Assembly (NCBI GenBank): GCA_964035015.1
Contig: OZ035998.1
Coordinates: 38,324,059 to 38,388,058, forward strand
DNA from: Corallium rubrum
Taxonomy: Eukaryota > Cnidaria > Anthozoa > Scleralcyonacea > Coralliidae
DNA length: 64,000 bases
Direction: 5' to 3'
Positions 11,701 to 21,500 of this stretch are shown here, piece after piece. Below the pieces are notes generated by a model, which was not told the origin of the DNA, ran no database searches, and saw only the letters and a program-made list of their open reading frames with translations. Every line of letters starts with the position of its first letter. The stretch's first letter is position 1. A program made the translations under genes and the position numbers.

Positions 11701-12696
11701 TGAAAATTAGTGTCCTAATATACAGTTAAAAAGGCCCTAAATCATGCATGGTTGAAATCCACGTGTACCGAGCCCGTACTGAGTGCATGGCTAAACTGTT
11801 GTGGATGTCCTGCCACTGGCCGTACTTGTTATGTGTAATGTTGTGCATGTTGTAAATGGTCATATTTGTATTAGTTGTAAATGTGGCGGAACTTAATAAA
11901 TAAATATGAATACTTTTGTGGGAAAGACAGACTAGATAGTCCACTTTGACCAGTTTCTAATTACAATAAATAAATTAATGTTAAAAATGATGGGATTTCA
12001 CTTTTCCATCATTAAATATACCATATGCTGGTTGTCATATTTGGGTCTTATCAAATATATCTTTTATTTCGGCAAAAAGAGCCGACGGCAACTATGTTGT
12101 CATGGCAACAGTGGTATAAATAGAAGTATGTTAAAAAATATTAAATGTTTGGAATAATTATTGGTCATTCTTCGTTGTCAAAAACTAGGCTTTCCTTTTG
12201 GTATTTCAGAACGAAATACCGGTCTGACGCAAGAATAATATCATACAAAAGTTAACCAGTTGGCTAGATTCCAGAAACTTTACTTTAGTGTTTATTATAA
12301 TTATTTAGACTGGTTAGATCACAAGAAAAAAACATCTTCATTTTTCTTCTTTTTTTCGTCATAATCACATTAATTAATAAGATGTATCATATGTATCAAT
12401 GTTATGAATTTCTAAGAGGGCTTTTTGAGGTCGGGACGCTTAGAAGTTGCACTAACCGTGACTGTCTGTAAATGCCCGTTATGCCATTGTAGTTTTTCCT
12501 TGTAGACAGAAACTCAAAGTATTAAAAATTAATTATAAGCGACCTGCACTATGAGGTCACATGATCCCAATCCTCTAAAAATAGTACAATTGCCATGCAA
12601 AATGAAAATTACAGATTCAGTCATTCGAATGAAATGTTCAAACAAAAATGTCAACTGGTTCAATTAATATACAAGTAACAAAATAGCTTCATTCTT

Positions 12697-13737
12697 CTAG
12701 TTTCTAAGACTTTTCCGCATTGAATCTTGAGCTTTTTTCATCTGCGAATAGAGATAGGATTTTCTATTCTGAAGACATTTTATTGAGTCGTGGCCGTAGG
12801 TTTTTTCACTTTTCTTTCTAGAAATTTCTTCTTCGACAGTAAAAATTTCTGTTTCAAGATTCTTTATTCTTGCCATATTTTTTCCCAACGTTTTTTTCTT
12901 CAATGACTTAGATGGCCCCGCATCTTCTCCTGAACTTACAATGGTTTCAAACTCATTTTCAAGAATAGCAACTTTTTCTTTACGCCAATTTTGGTTAATC
13001 TTCATAGCAATTTCCTCCCGAGATAACTTAGAACACGAAAGCTTTTTTGCTTCTTTATTCCAAAATTCTCGCCGGGCTTTTTCATATCCGTGGGCACTTT
13101 CTACTTCACTAAGGTCATAGATTTTAATTCCCTTCGCTTCCCATGGTTTGGGCGAGCGCAAAAAAGAATTGATTGTTGGCTTTACGTGTTTTGGAGTTTG
13201 ATACTGCTCTTGTTCCTGGAGACGTTCGTGTGGACCTTCTTCACTTTCACATTGATCACGCTCAGGATTTTCAAGTTCAGGGTCAGTACTAAAAGAGCTC
13301 GTGGATGGACCTTCCTCGTCACTGTCTATTTCTGTTACGTCTTGTTCAAAACGGCCCGCTTTCACTGCCACTGGCTCACAAGCATTTGAAATATTTCCAG
13401 CTTCAGGCTGATAGTTTCTCTTTCTTGGACTTTGTTCCTCACACACTGCAACTGGTTCATTCGGTATAAAGGTGTTCTTTTCAAAACCGATAATCTGCAC
13501 TCTAAATATTTTTCTGCAATCGCCCGTATTGCTTTCTTGCGTCGCCACTGCTTCAAGAGATAATGTGTTTTCCTGAGGGGTAGATACTCGAACACCGCCA
13601 AAAATAAATTGATAATTTGATAAATTAAATCCATCCCGTGTCAACTGCGTACGTAATTCCCACAGCTTCTTACTTTCAATAAAGTGAGGGAGAATGAACG
13701 CAAAGTTTTTTCCTTCAAATACTTTGATTACAGACAT
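12697..13737 (-). CDS. Transposon protein P1, 346 aa, DNA-binding/coiled-coil-like
   Basis: The first ATG of the open frame is at 13737; six codons upstream are open but begin with GTG. Residues 1-70 (MSVIKVFEGKNFAFILP...) contain FELRTQL-like and QFIFGGVRVSTPQE segments that match protein P2 in order. An acidic, Ser-rich linker follows (DSDEEGPSTSS). Next is a conserved-looking block with EFWNKEAKKL and INQNWRKEK, which may be a small helical DNA-binding domain. The C-terminal 80 residues are Lys/Glu-rich and helical, probably coiled coil. A TTATATA box lies about 35 bp upstream of the ATG. No known family was recognised. It is probably an accessory protein of the 12-kb transposon. Confidence 0.8.
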   Translation of the reverse strand: MSVIKVFEGKNFAFILPHFIESKKLWELRTQLTRDGFNLSNYQFIFGGVRVSTPQENTLSLEAVATQESNTGDCRKIFRVQIIGFEKNTFIPNEPVAVCEEQSPRKRNYQPEAGNISNACEPVAVKAGRFEQDVTEIDSDEEGPSTSSFSTDPELENPERDQCESEEGPHERLQEQEQYQTPKHVKPTINSFLRSPKPWEAKGIKIYDLSEVESAHGYEKARREFWNKEAKKLSCSKLSREEIAMKINQNWRKEKVAILENEFETIVSSGEDAGPSKSLKKKTLGKNMARIKNLETEIFTVEEEISRKKSEKTYGHDSIKCLQNRKSYLYSQMKKAQDSMRKSLRN

Positions 13738-13768
13738 CGTGTTGGGGCAACTCACAACATTACTACGG

Positions 13769-13829
13769 TATATAAGCTGATGTAAACACGCCTTACGTAA
13801 GACTATAATTAGAAGGTCGCGTTACCGCT
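13769..13829 (-). promoter_or_regulatory. Upstream region of P1: TATA box and shared 11-mer
   Basis: On the minus strand, AGCGGTAACGC (13819-13829) lies 82 bp upstream of the P1 ATG and is followed by TTATATA (about 13769-13777). The same 11-mer lies 80 bp upstream of the P2 ATG in the same orientation. This suggests a common promoter element. Confidence 0.5.
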
Positions 13830-14105
13830 TATAATGCCATGCATATACCGCTATTTTTAGCGATTGCATAGAAGAAATGCATATAAAGACTCATTAAACA
13901 TGGTTTCTTTTTTCCTTCATAAATTACTAATGAGTAATTCTTAAACGACATTGTACCACTAGTCTACATAAATACAAAGTTGAAAGTTTTGTTGTAATCG
14001 TTAGTTTGATCGGCTTCGTCCACCGGCATCCGGCTCTCCGCGTTTTTAGTTTACTTATCGAGATATATAGTCAGATAAGTTATTTTTGTTATAGCCATGG
14101 CATCA

Positions 14106-14172
<67 letters not shown>

Positions 14173-14175
<3 letters not shown>

Positions 14176-14280
14176 GATAAAGGTTGTTCTCCGAGTTTGG
14201 TAGAGTCGGACTAGTAAACCGAAGGTTGCGGTTTCGAATCCGGCATGGCTTCGTTCACTCGGAGAACAACCTTTATCATT
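14173..14280 (+). repeat. tRNA-Thr(AGT)-like foldback insertion
   Basis: A perfect 24-bp inverted repeat (14173-14196 and 14257-14280) encloses a tRNA-like core. The A-box-like TTGGTAGAGTCGG and B-box-like GGTTTCGAATCC are at tRNA spacing. The anticodon-arm equivalent is TCGGA-CTAGTAA-ACCGA, giving anticodon AGT. The acceptor part is not a normal tRNA, so this is probably a tRNA-derived SINE or foldback element, not a functional tRNA gene. It sits inside a (TA)n tract. Confidence 0.6.
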
Positions 14281-14944
14281 ATTAATTACCCGAGTGTAAA
14301 TTTCCACATTGACATCGCATATATATATATATATATATATGAATGAAACATGAATATGATTTGGTTGTCCAACGATTTCTTCTATAGTCGAAGGATCCAA
14401 TATAGGATTCAATAGTCTGTCATTCGTAAATAAATTTAGTTCGCATTTTTATACTGTACTAAAGAGGATTTAATAACATTCAGAAGCACAAACAGTTTTA
14501 ATTTCTGGTTGGCCTTATTCACTGTGGGGGGGGACAGAAAAAAAATCCATGCAAGCAAATTAAGAAGAAAAAAATATATGTACGACACGAATGTTACATA
14601 AGAAAATATATGCAAATTAAGAAAAGAATTACATGCACAGCTGACCACCGAAAGAAAAATTGCGTGCATGACTAAAAAGTCCCCCCCCCCCATCACTTTT
14701 CTAATGGTCCGTCCCTAAGCAAACTGTGTAGGTTTCAAGCTGTCACGACATTGCTTTCGCCCCGCCCCGCGGAATTCTCCGACATAGAAGAGGCAACGAT
14801 TATAATAAACAAGCCCTGCATGTGAAGATACCAAATAAAGAACAAACGTTCTCAGTTTCTACTGTATTTTATTATACTATCGTGAAAACTAAACATTAGC
14901 CAGAGGCGATCTGAATCAGGTAATGCATGAATGTAGTTTTAAGA

Positions 14945-15175
14945 TTAGGGTATTCCATCTACTTCAGTTAATGAGATACAGTGTTTAAGAAGGTAATTAC
15001 TCTCCTGTAATTGAGCTATGGGACAACCAAAAAGAGTGAATGTAAAATCTTCGCGAACCAATCCGCTCAGCTGTTCAAGGATTTGAGTCCGTACTTCAGC
15101 CAGGTTTCTTTCTAGGTCGTAATCGACCAAAAATGCAAGCGTGCATTTGCTTTCGTCGTCTCGGATGAGAATCAT
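14945..15175 (-). CDS. Transposon protein P2, 76 aa, P1-like N-terminal domain
   Basis: The frame starts at the ATG at 15175; seven upstream open codons lack an ATG. The protein begins MILIRDDESKCTLAFLVDYD and has AEVRTQI and DFTFTLFGCPIAQLQES. P1 has the same layout: MSVIKV..., LWELRTQL and NYQFIFGGVRVSTPQE. It stops after one domain, so it may be a truncated paralog or a deliberate single-domain form. The AGCGGTAACGC 11-mer lies 80 bp upstream, matching P1. It is divergent from the OTU-like gene across about 185 bp. Confidence 0.65.
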   Translation of the reverse strand: MILIRDDESKCTLAFLVDYDLERNLAEVRTQILEQLSGLVREDFTFTLFGCPIAQLQESNYLLKHCISLTEVDGIP

Positions 15176-15254
15176 ATCAAGGTTAAGGACCAACAAGTAA
15201 GCAGAACAGTCAGGCAGGTATCTCTAAATACTGACATGACGTTGGCGAGGCTGG

Positions 15255-15286
15255 GCGTTACCGCTAAACAAACAAACTTATAAATA
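15255..15286. promoter_or_regulatory. Divergent promoter between P2 and the OTU-like gene
   Basis: TATAAATA at 15279-15286 lies 75 bp upstream of the OTU-like ATG. The 11-mer shared with P1 lies at 15255-15265 (minus orientation, serving P2). Confidence 0.5.
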
Positions 15287-15360
15287 CCGTTTATCTATTT
15301 AGGGACAGAATAATATTAACCCACTTTGTCGTCGTTCTCATCATTTCACAGCAAGTAAAG

Positions 15361-16231
15361 ATGTCTTTCAAAAAATTTAGGGAAGGAGATACGATTGCGG
15401 ATTTAAATTACTTGGCGAGTATCTTAGAGAGTGGAAACGTGCCGAGTGTTACCAGAACGGTATGTACGGAGATGAAAAAGAAATACTCTTTACCAAAAGC
15501 ATTGAAGGAAAATAAACCCAACTTTACACGTTTGCCAAACGATCAAGTCGCTCAAAGTTTACTGCCAGACGATGTTCCATATGCTTTAACCGCAAAACAG
15601 TCGAGGGGAGACGGAAGTTGTTTTTTTACTTCCATTTCATTAAGTCTGGTAGGGAGTGGTTATCTTAGTTCAATTCTGCGTATTCGAATAGCAATTGAAC
15701 TTTTTGAAAATGCGGAGTGGTACAGCGATGCGCAGCGAATTGATGACGTCATTGGCGAAGGGTCGATTTCAATGAACAAAGCATCCCTATTTGTCATGAT
15801 TACATCGTGCGAAAATATGAATCTGGGAACAGACAGAAGAAGCATCATTAAAAACGTTGCCGTAAAAACGTGTAACACATGTCAGTGGGCTTCACTTATC
15901 CATGTCATGGCTGCCGCTTCTGTTTTACAAAGACCAGTTTTCAGCGTCTACCCTAATAAATGCGGAACAGCGGGAATACGCTCTCTTGTATCACGCCGAA
16001 ATTAGACCGAGGACCGACCATGAAAGCATTTTCAACTACCAAAATCCGATTTTTGTCATGTGGACGAGATTATCCGTATCTACACAAAGCAAGTGGTTTC
16101 AACCGAATCATTTTGTTCCATTGTTTCCACAAACAGAGTTTCAGAAAGTTCACTATGATGCAGAGTTTCCTCCACTTTCGCAAACACTTGGCAAAGATCA
16201 GCACAAGAGGTATACAGTCGTTGGCATCTAA
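15361..16231 (+). pseudogene. OTU-like cysteine protease (vertnin-type), frameshifted
   Basis: The frame from ATG 15361 encodes DDVPYALTAKQSRGDGSCFF. GDGSC supplies the Asp84/Cys87 typical of OTU deubiquitinating-type proteases. After FSVYP near 15957 the reading frame shifts by one. The continuing frame reads NAEQREYALLYHAEIRPR and then WFQPNHFVPLFP, which supplies the catalytic His region (16109-16111). Vertnin-like proteins have the same order of motifs. The shift could be a real one-base indel or an assembly error; a 25-bp intron is too short to be likely. The last residues and stop come from a foldback element inserted at 16213. OTU and other cysteine proteases are known cargo of eukaryotic DNA transposons. 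Confidence 0.8.
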
Positions 16232-16460
16232 GCGTGTACGCCGCCCGTCAAAACATGTTTTATGTCATAGTCAAAGTTAAATGTTTACCTTGAAACATAT
16301 TAGGTTTTCATTCGAAAACCAATACATTGTCACATGAATGTGCCCTTAGCCAATCACGTCTCGCCAATCCCACGGTGTTGATTTCAAAACGGTCAACTTT
16401 GGCTTAAATTTAGAACATGTTTTGACGGGCGGTGTACACGCTTAGGTGCCAACGACTGTA
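16213..16460. repeat. Foldback element at the 3' end of the OTU-like gene
   Basis: The arms TACAGTCGTTGGCATCTAAG and the inverted CTTAGGTGCCAACGACTGTA continue through a shared CGCCCGTCAAAACATGTTTT. The arms are about 50 bp. It supplies the stop codon of the OTU-like frame. Bases 16461-17560 contain no recognised gene. Confidence 0.75.
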
Positions 16461-17561
16461 GTTTCCGTGATTTATGATTTCGTTTTTAGTTTCTTATTTC
16501 TTATTTCTTATTTCTTTACTTTAGAGAGAGGAGGATTTGAGTATTTCCCGTCAGTCCTTTCGCGGCTTTTCCAAATATCTTTACAAATTGTTTTTCCATA
16601 AAGCTAGGCGGTAAACAAGATTTCTGAATAGGGTTAGGATTTTTGTTCTGGTTAAGGTATGGAGAAGATTGCTTAAGTCTTGAGAGTCACTGAAACTTGA
16701 TGACAAGTTTGGAAAAAGACAAATTTGACGATATATTTTGGAAAAGCCGCAAAAGGACTGGACGGGTCCTTTTGAGTCATCCCTTTCAACTTCGACCATG
16801 GAAAACGGTCTTTGTTGTACTAATGTACATGTACTTTACAACACGAAACAAACGAAACGTTTTTGAAATGGTACTCCGCAAACGAGTATAATCGTAATTA
16901 ACCTTTTTGCCCAGCTTGGTCGAGTCAAGAAACCGTCATAAATAATAAAAATTAAAAATTACTATACACTATAGTCTATAGCGAGTTTCCGATTTATTCT
17001 TTTAGAAAAGATTTTTATTCTCAAAATATTTTGTGTTGGATCTAAACAGATTATTAAATCAACCACATCGCTTAATGTGTATACTGTGGCAGGTTTTGAA
17101 TTGGCATGCATGGCTATAAATAATTGCCTTCAGCGATTGGAGGCAAGTTATCCAATTTAAGTTATCTAAACCGTGTAGGTTTCATAGCTCAACATGTATA
17201 GCGGCGCACCAGAATCCCAAAGGCGAAGTTCAAATATACTAATAAAGTAAACAAATTTTTCGCGACAAAATTTGTTTTTATCAGGCTTTTTTCGACATTA
17301 ACAATCACAAGTACTGTTTATTCATGTACAGTTCATATTCAGTAAAACAATGAGATTTCGTGTATTGCCAGAACTGATAAATTACACAATTAGCACCATA
17401 AGCAAGCCAGCCCCAGCTATGGGAGCTAGCCCTTCTCATGTAAACACGAATGAAAATCATCTCGCCAAAGCGCGCTGGTTCACTTCTAACACCCCCTATT
17501 ATCGACGGATTCTTCATGCCCATTAAAAAGCAATGTTGTTGACAAATATGAGACACATGAG

Positions 17562-17941
17562 CAGTGGCGTAGCCAAGGGCGGGCCAGGCCGGGCAGCCCG
17601 GCCAATCCGCGTCAATGACATCATTATTCTACTAATCTCCAACGCTAGTCCGTGGCCAGGCCACACGTTTGTGATTTGTGTACTCGTGACTAAAGAATCT
17701 ATGCACAATAAATACATAATCAAACTGACTAAAATGTTTGCCGCAATCCTCCAAAAAAATAATGTAAATATTTAATTTTCGTATTTTATAATATTCAGAA
17801 TTCTACAAATTATTTCCCTAAAATGCAGGAAATGGCATTTCAAAACCCCTAAATTTGAAAAATTTTCCGCGATGTGCTACCCCCTTCTTTAGAAATGTCA
17901 CTTCGTGCCCGTCCAATTGGTCAACCCTGGCTACGCCACTG
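17562..17941. mobile_element. Non-autonomous hAT-type element
   Basis: The ends CAGTGGCGTAGCCA and TGGCTACGCCACTG are terminal inverted repeats. CACATGAG flanks both sides (17554-17561 and 17942-17949), a perfect 8-bp target duplication. An 8-bp duplication with CAGTGG-type ends is characteristic of hAT elements. It is nested inside the 12-kb transposon. Related sequence (CAGGAAATGxCATTTC) recurs near 25145, 25540, 31770 and 56585. Confidence 0.88.
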
Positions 17942-18096
17942 CACATGAGGGCAAACAATCAGTTTAGATCCAAAAAATGCAAGCTATTTTAAGAATAATA
18001 ATTTATAAGAAGAATCGTTTTGAAGTGAACGAGTTAGAAACTAGCTATATAGTAATTTTTTAACACTATTTCTTGACTTAGACCAAGCTATAGGCT

Positions 18097-18240
18097 ACAG
18101 TGCCGGATTTAGGACAGGGCAGACTGGGCAGTCGCCCAGGGCCCCCACAAAATAATGTTTAAGGGGGGCCTCCACAAAAATGTCTTGAAAGTTGAAAAAA
18201 TAGGTCTTGAAATGAAAAAAATCTTGAGAGAAATTCGATT
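18097..18240 (+). repeat. Fragment of an AGTGCCGGATTTAG-ended element
   Basis: CAGTGCCGGATTTAGGACAG followed by a CCCAGGGCCCCCAC stretch resembles the end of another hAT-like family. No second end was found. Confidence 0.3.
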
Positions 18241-18493
18241 CGATTTGACAGCTTCTATTGCTTTATTACACTTTAAAACACGAAACGAGTAGCAGTGAAT
18301 GTTTTTGATATGGGATCAAAAACTTGCAACAATAAGTCTGCAAAGTCAATCCTGCAAAAAAAATTTTTGTTCAAGCTCCGCTCATGTTTGGCTTATTTTT
18401 ATACTCGACTTTTCTTCAACAAAAATTGATTTCATTATACATGTATAATGTATTAATATCTCGCAACGCATTGCGACACAAATCGACGATATA

Positions 18494-18539
<46 letters not shown>

Positions 18540-18567
18540 ATATATATACACGTTTATAAGATATAAT

Positions 18568-21500
18568 ATGAGTAACTATTTCCATTTCAGGCCGACTAAG
18601 GCAAACCAATCGCCTAAAAAGAAATTCAAACGAATCATTCAAGAAAAGGATCGCATGGATGCACCTCGAAACACGAAATCGATCAATACCCCAAAACAGG
18701 AACCGTTTCAACCATCTGTATCGTCATTGCCGTTTCCCACCTTATCAAATAATTGGTACAAGCGTCAAGCGCTAAAAGCTGACAAAGACATTAAAAACGT
18801 AGATCCCAAGCCCCAGGTGAAAGCAACTACTTTCGATGAAAAAGTCAGTTCGTCTGCTCTTCCATTCCCAAATATGTCGGGAAAATGGTACGCAAAACAG
18901 CCAAATCGCCAAAATAATGACAAAAAAGACAAAGAAAAGAAATCAAGTTTGCCGTTTCAACAACTTTCAAGAAATTGGTATAAAAAAAGGGGAAAGCTTT
19001 TTGCTAAAAATCGATCGAGGAAAGAAGAAAAAAAGCCAAGAGATGAAGGGAAGTCCTTAGAGGAAAGTGTTCTTAATCTCGAGACAAAGCTAAAAGATAA
19101 AAAAATGTCGGATAGGACACGAAACGAATATGTAGCAATTCTGGAAACCGGAAAATACTTAATTAATAATGGACCCTTGGTAGCTGCTCAAGAAATAAGT
19201 AAAGTTTATCGGGCAAGTAAGCAAAGTTCATTAAGTTCTGCGAAAAGACGGCTTCGCTCTTCTGAACTTCTCCGAAAGCTGAAGAAATATTTCAACGTCG
19301 TTGAGATTGACATTTGTGGAACAGCGTACATTGTGGAGAATAAGTATCCAAACATTAATGAACTGGCAACAACACTGGAATCCAACTTAAAATCGACTGC
19401 AAGGAAGAATATGAATGACCATATTAAAAACAAAATTGGTTCGCACTTTAAATCAGCTCTTACATTTTCAGACACAAAGAAGGACAGAGACATAATCAAG
19501 GCTCTTTTCACAAAAGCAACTAGCGTGCGATTTGTCGCAAATCTAATGGATGTAAAAAACAAAAGTGCCATTATGTCTTGTCGAGATGAATTTGAAGAAA
19601 AACTGTCCCAGTTCGAAGAACTTTGCAAAACTTCCGAAGTCGTACGTAACGACATGACTTGCGAGCAGCAACGACGACTAATCAAGAGAATCATAAATAA
19701 AAGAAAGCAGAATTTGATGCAACTTCCTTACGACAACAGAGGAAGAAAATTAAAAGCGGAAGTATTTCCTCAATTGGGAGCTTCCCTAGAAAAGATTTTC
19801 CAAGAAGGGGGGAAAGAAGAGATCGGAGGCTTGGAATGCCATCCTAGGCTTACAACAGATGTCCGATATCGAAGTAAGGATAATAACTTCTTCATGAGAC
19901 AAGCTCGAGAAACTCTATTGAGCGTGGCTCCACCAAACTTTTCAATCGCATTATCAACGTGTTACAACTATACCGAGTCGTACAAAGACGGCACATATGC
20001 GGCGAAGCGTCATCACAGTGGAGCAGAAATCAACGCCAAAATTTCCCTGAAGCCACCTCCAAGAATTGGAACTCAAAAAGAAGTGATAAACTTGCACTGG
20101 AGTACAAAAAATGTAAACCTACTTTTGGAAGATGCTGAAGGCGGAAGCAGCGACCAAGTGATAGACTCACGAGACGCCAAGAGCATGATTTGTGGAGATA
20201 TCCCACCTGTGCAACTACCTGGGAAAAGCTGGAAACCCATCATATATCCTGACCACACTTTTGAACAAGGTCGTAACAACGCTGTTTACCCCAAAACCCA
20301 TTTACTCATGGATGCCACAAAGTTTCAGTCATCTCCAGGGCAGGATAGTGACGGTTCCGCGGACAAAGTTGAAGATAGGATCGTCACAAGAACTGGGAAG
20401 ACGGTTATGCTTGTGAACATTGCTTTCTTTGAACCAGAAACAACTTTCCGTGGTATGAATGAAATATTTCACATGCTAGCTCTGCCAGAACTGGACAGCA
20501 TTTTCCGTAATCCAACCAGTGAAAGACTGAAAAGCGTTTTTAGTTTCATTGTTGATAATGGTCATTCAGAAGATCCTGATAGCCCTCTTACACAAATGTG
20601 CATGGTTCGAATCTTGCGAATGCTCTCCCTTTATAAAATATCCCAAAGGTCGTTTGCTGAATACCACAGCAAAAGAAACTTTGCGGAAAGACCGCACGCG
20701 GCTGCAAACGAAGTACTATCCAGGCATGGTTCGTTCGACAGTAGTCGTATCCACAAAAACGCAGTTGCAGGCAGCAGTGAACACCGAGAGAACATGGAAG
20801 CAATGGCTGAAAATGTAAAGCAATGTTTGCGCCAAGCAAAATTCGGCGGTCATTTTATTAAAGCATTGAGGGGAGTAACGGAGAAAGAACAAATGTTCAA
20901 CGATGAGGATAAACTTAAGCAGTTTTTAGCGTTAAGCGAAGAGCGTAAAAGCGAATGCACATGGACTTACAAGCCTGTACAAAATTTTTGTTTAGAAACA
21001 CTTATCTGTGCTTGGGGAATACCGAATAGCTTTGAAGGGTCGTATGCACAAGACTATGACATTATTACAAATGCGACTGGGCCACGGACATGGAAAGACA
21101 AATACAGTACTACAATTTTTAGCAAAGAGAAAGTAGCCAAGGATGGGGTACTAAATGTCGAACAACCAGTGCCAGATTACGTTCGCTGGTTTCGGTCAAG
21201 TGGAGAACTCCATTACCTGTCATTCGAAAAAACAGTTGCCATCATATCACAGTCCAAAGAAATCGTCCTCCGTCCTGGAGAGTTTCTTCCAACAAGACTG
21301 TTAGAACTGTTATTTCAACTAAGCAGTGATCCTCCTGAAAGTGTTCTGGCCAATTTAGCATTTTTGTGTTGGGTTCCAGTCAACGACGTTAAGATGCATT
21401 TCAAAGAGCAAAGGGAGAAAATGGAAAAAGAATATGAAAACGACCTTGAAAGAGAACGCTGGAAACAACATCATCTTTATGGGAAACGAGTGAAAGATCT

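Noticed and set aside
13090-13389. Plus-strand 99-codon frame inside P1
   Set aside because: Antisense shadow of the P1 coding sequence.
14173-14280. Functional tRNA-Thr gene
   Set aside because: The anticodon stem has a mismatch, the T-arm is poor and there is extra sequence before the acceptor end.
15957-15981. Tiny intron to explain the OTU frameshift
   Set aside because: GT...AG would be only about 25 bp, too short for normal splicing.
19206-19694. 162-codon minus-strand frame
   Set aside because: Shadow of the transposase-like gene, no domain seen.
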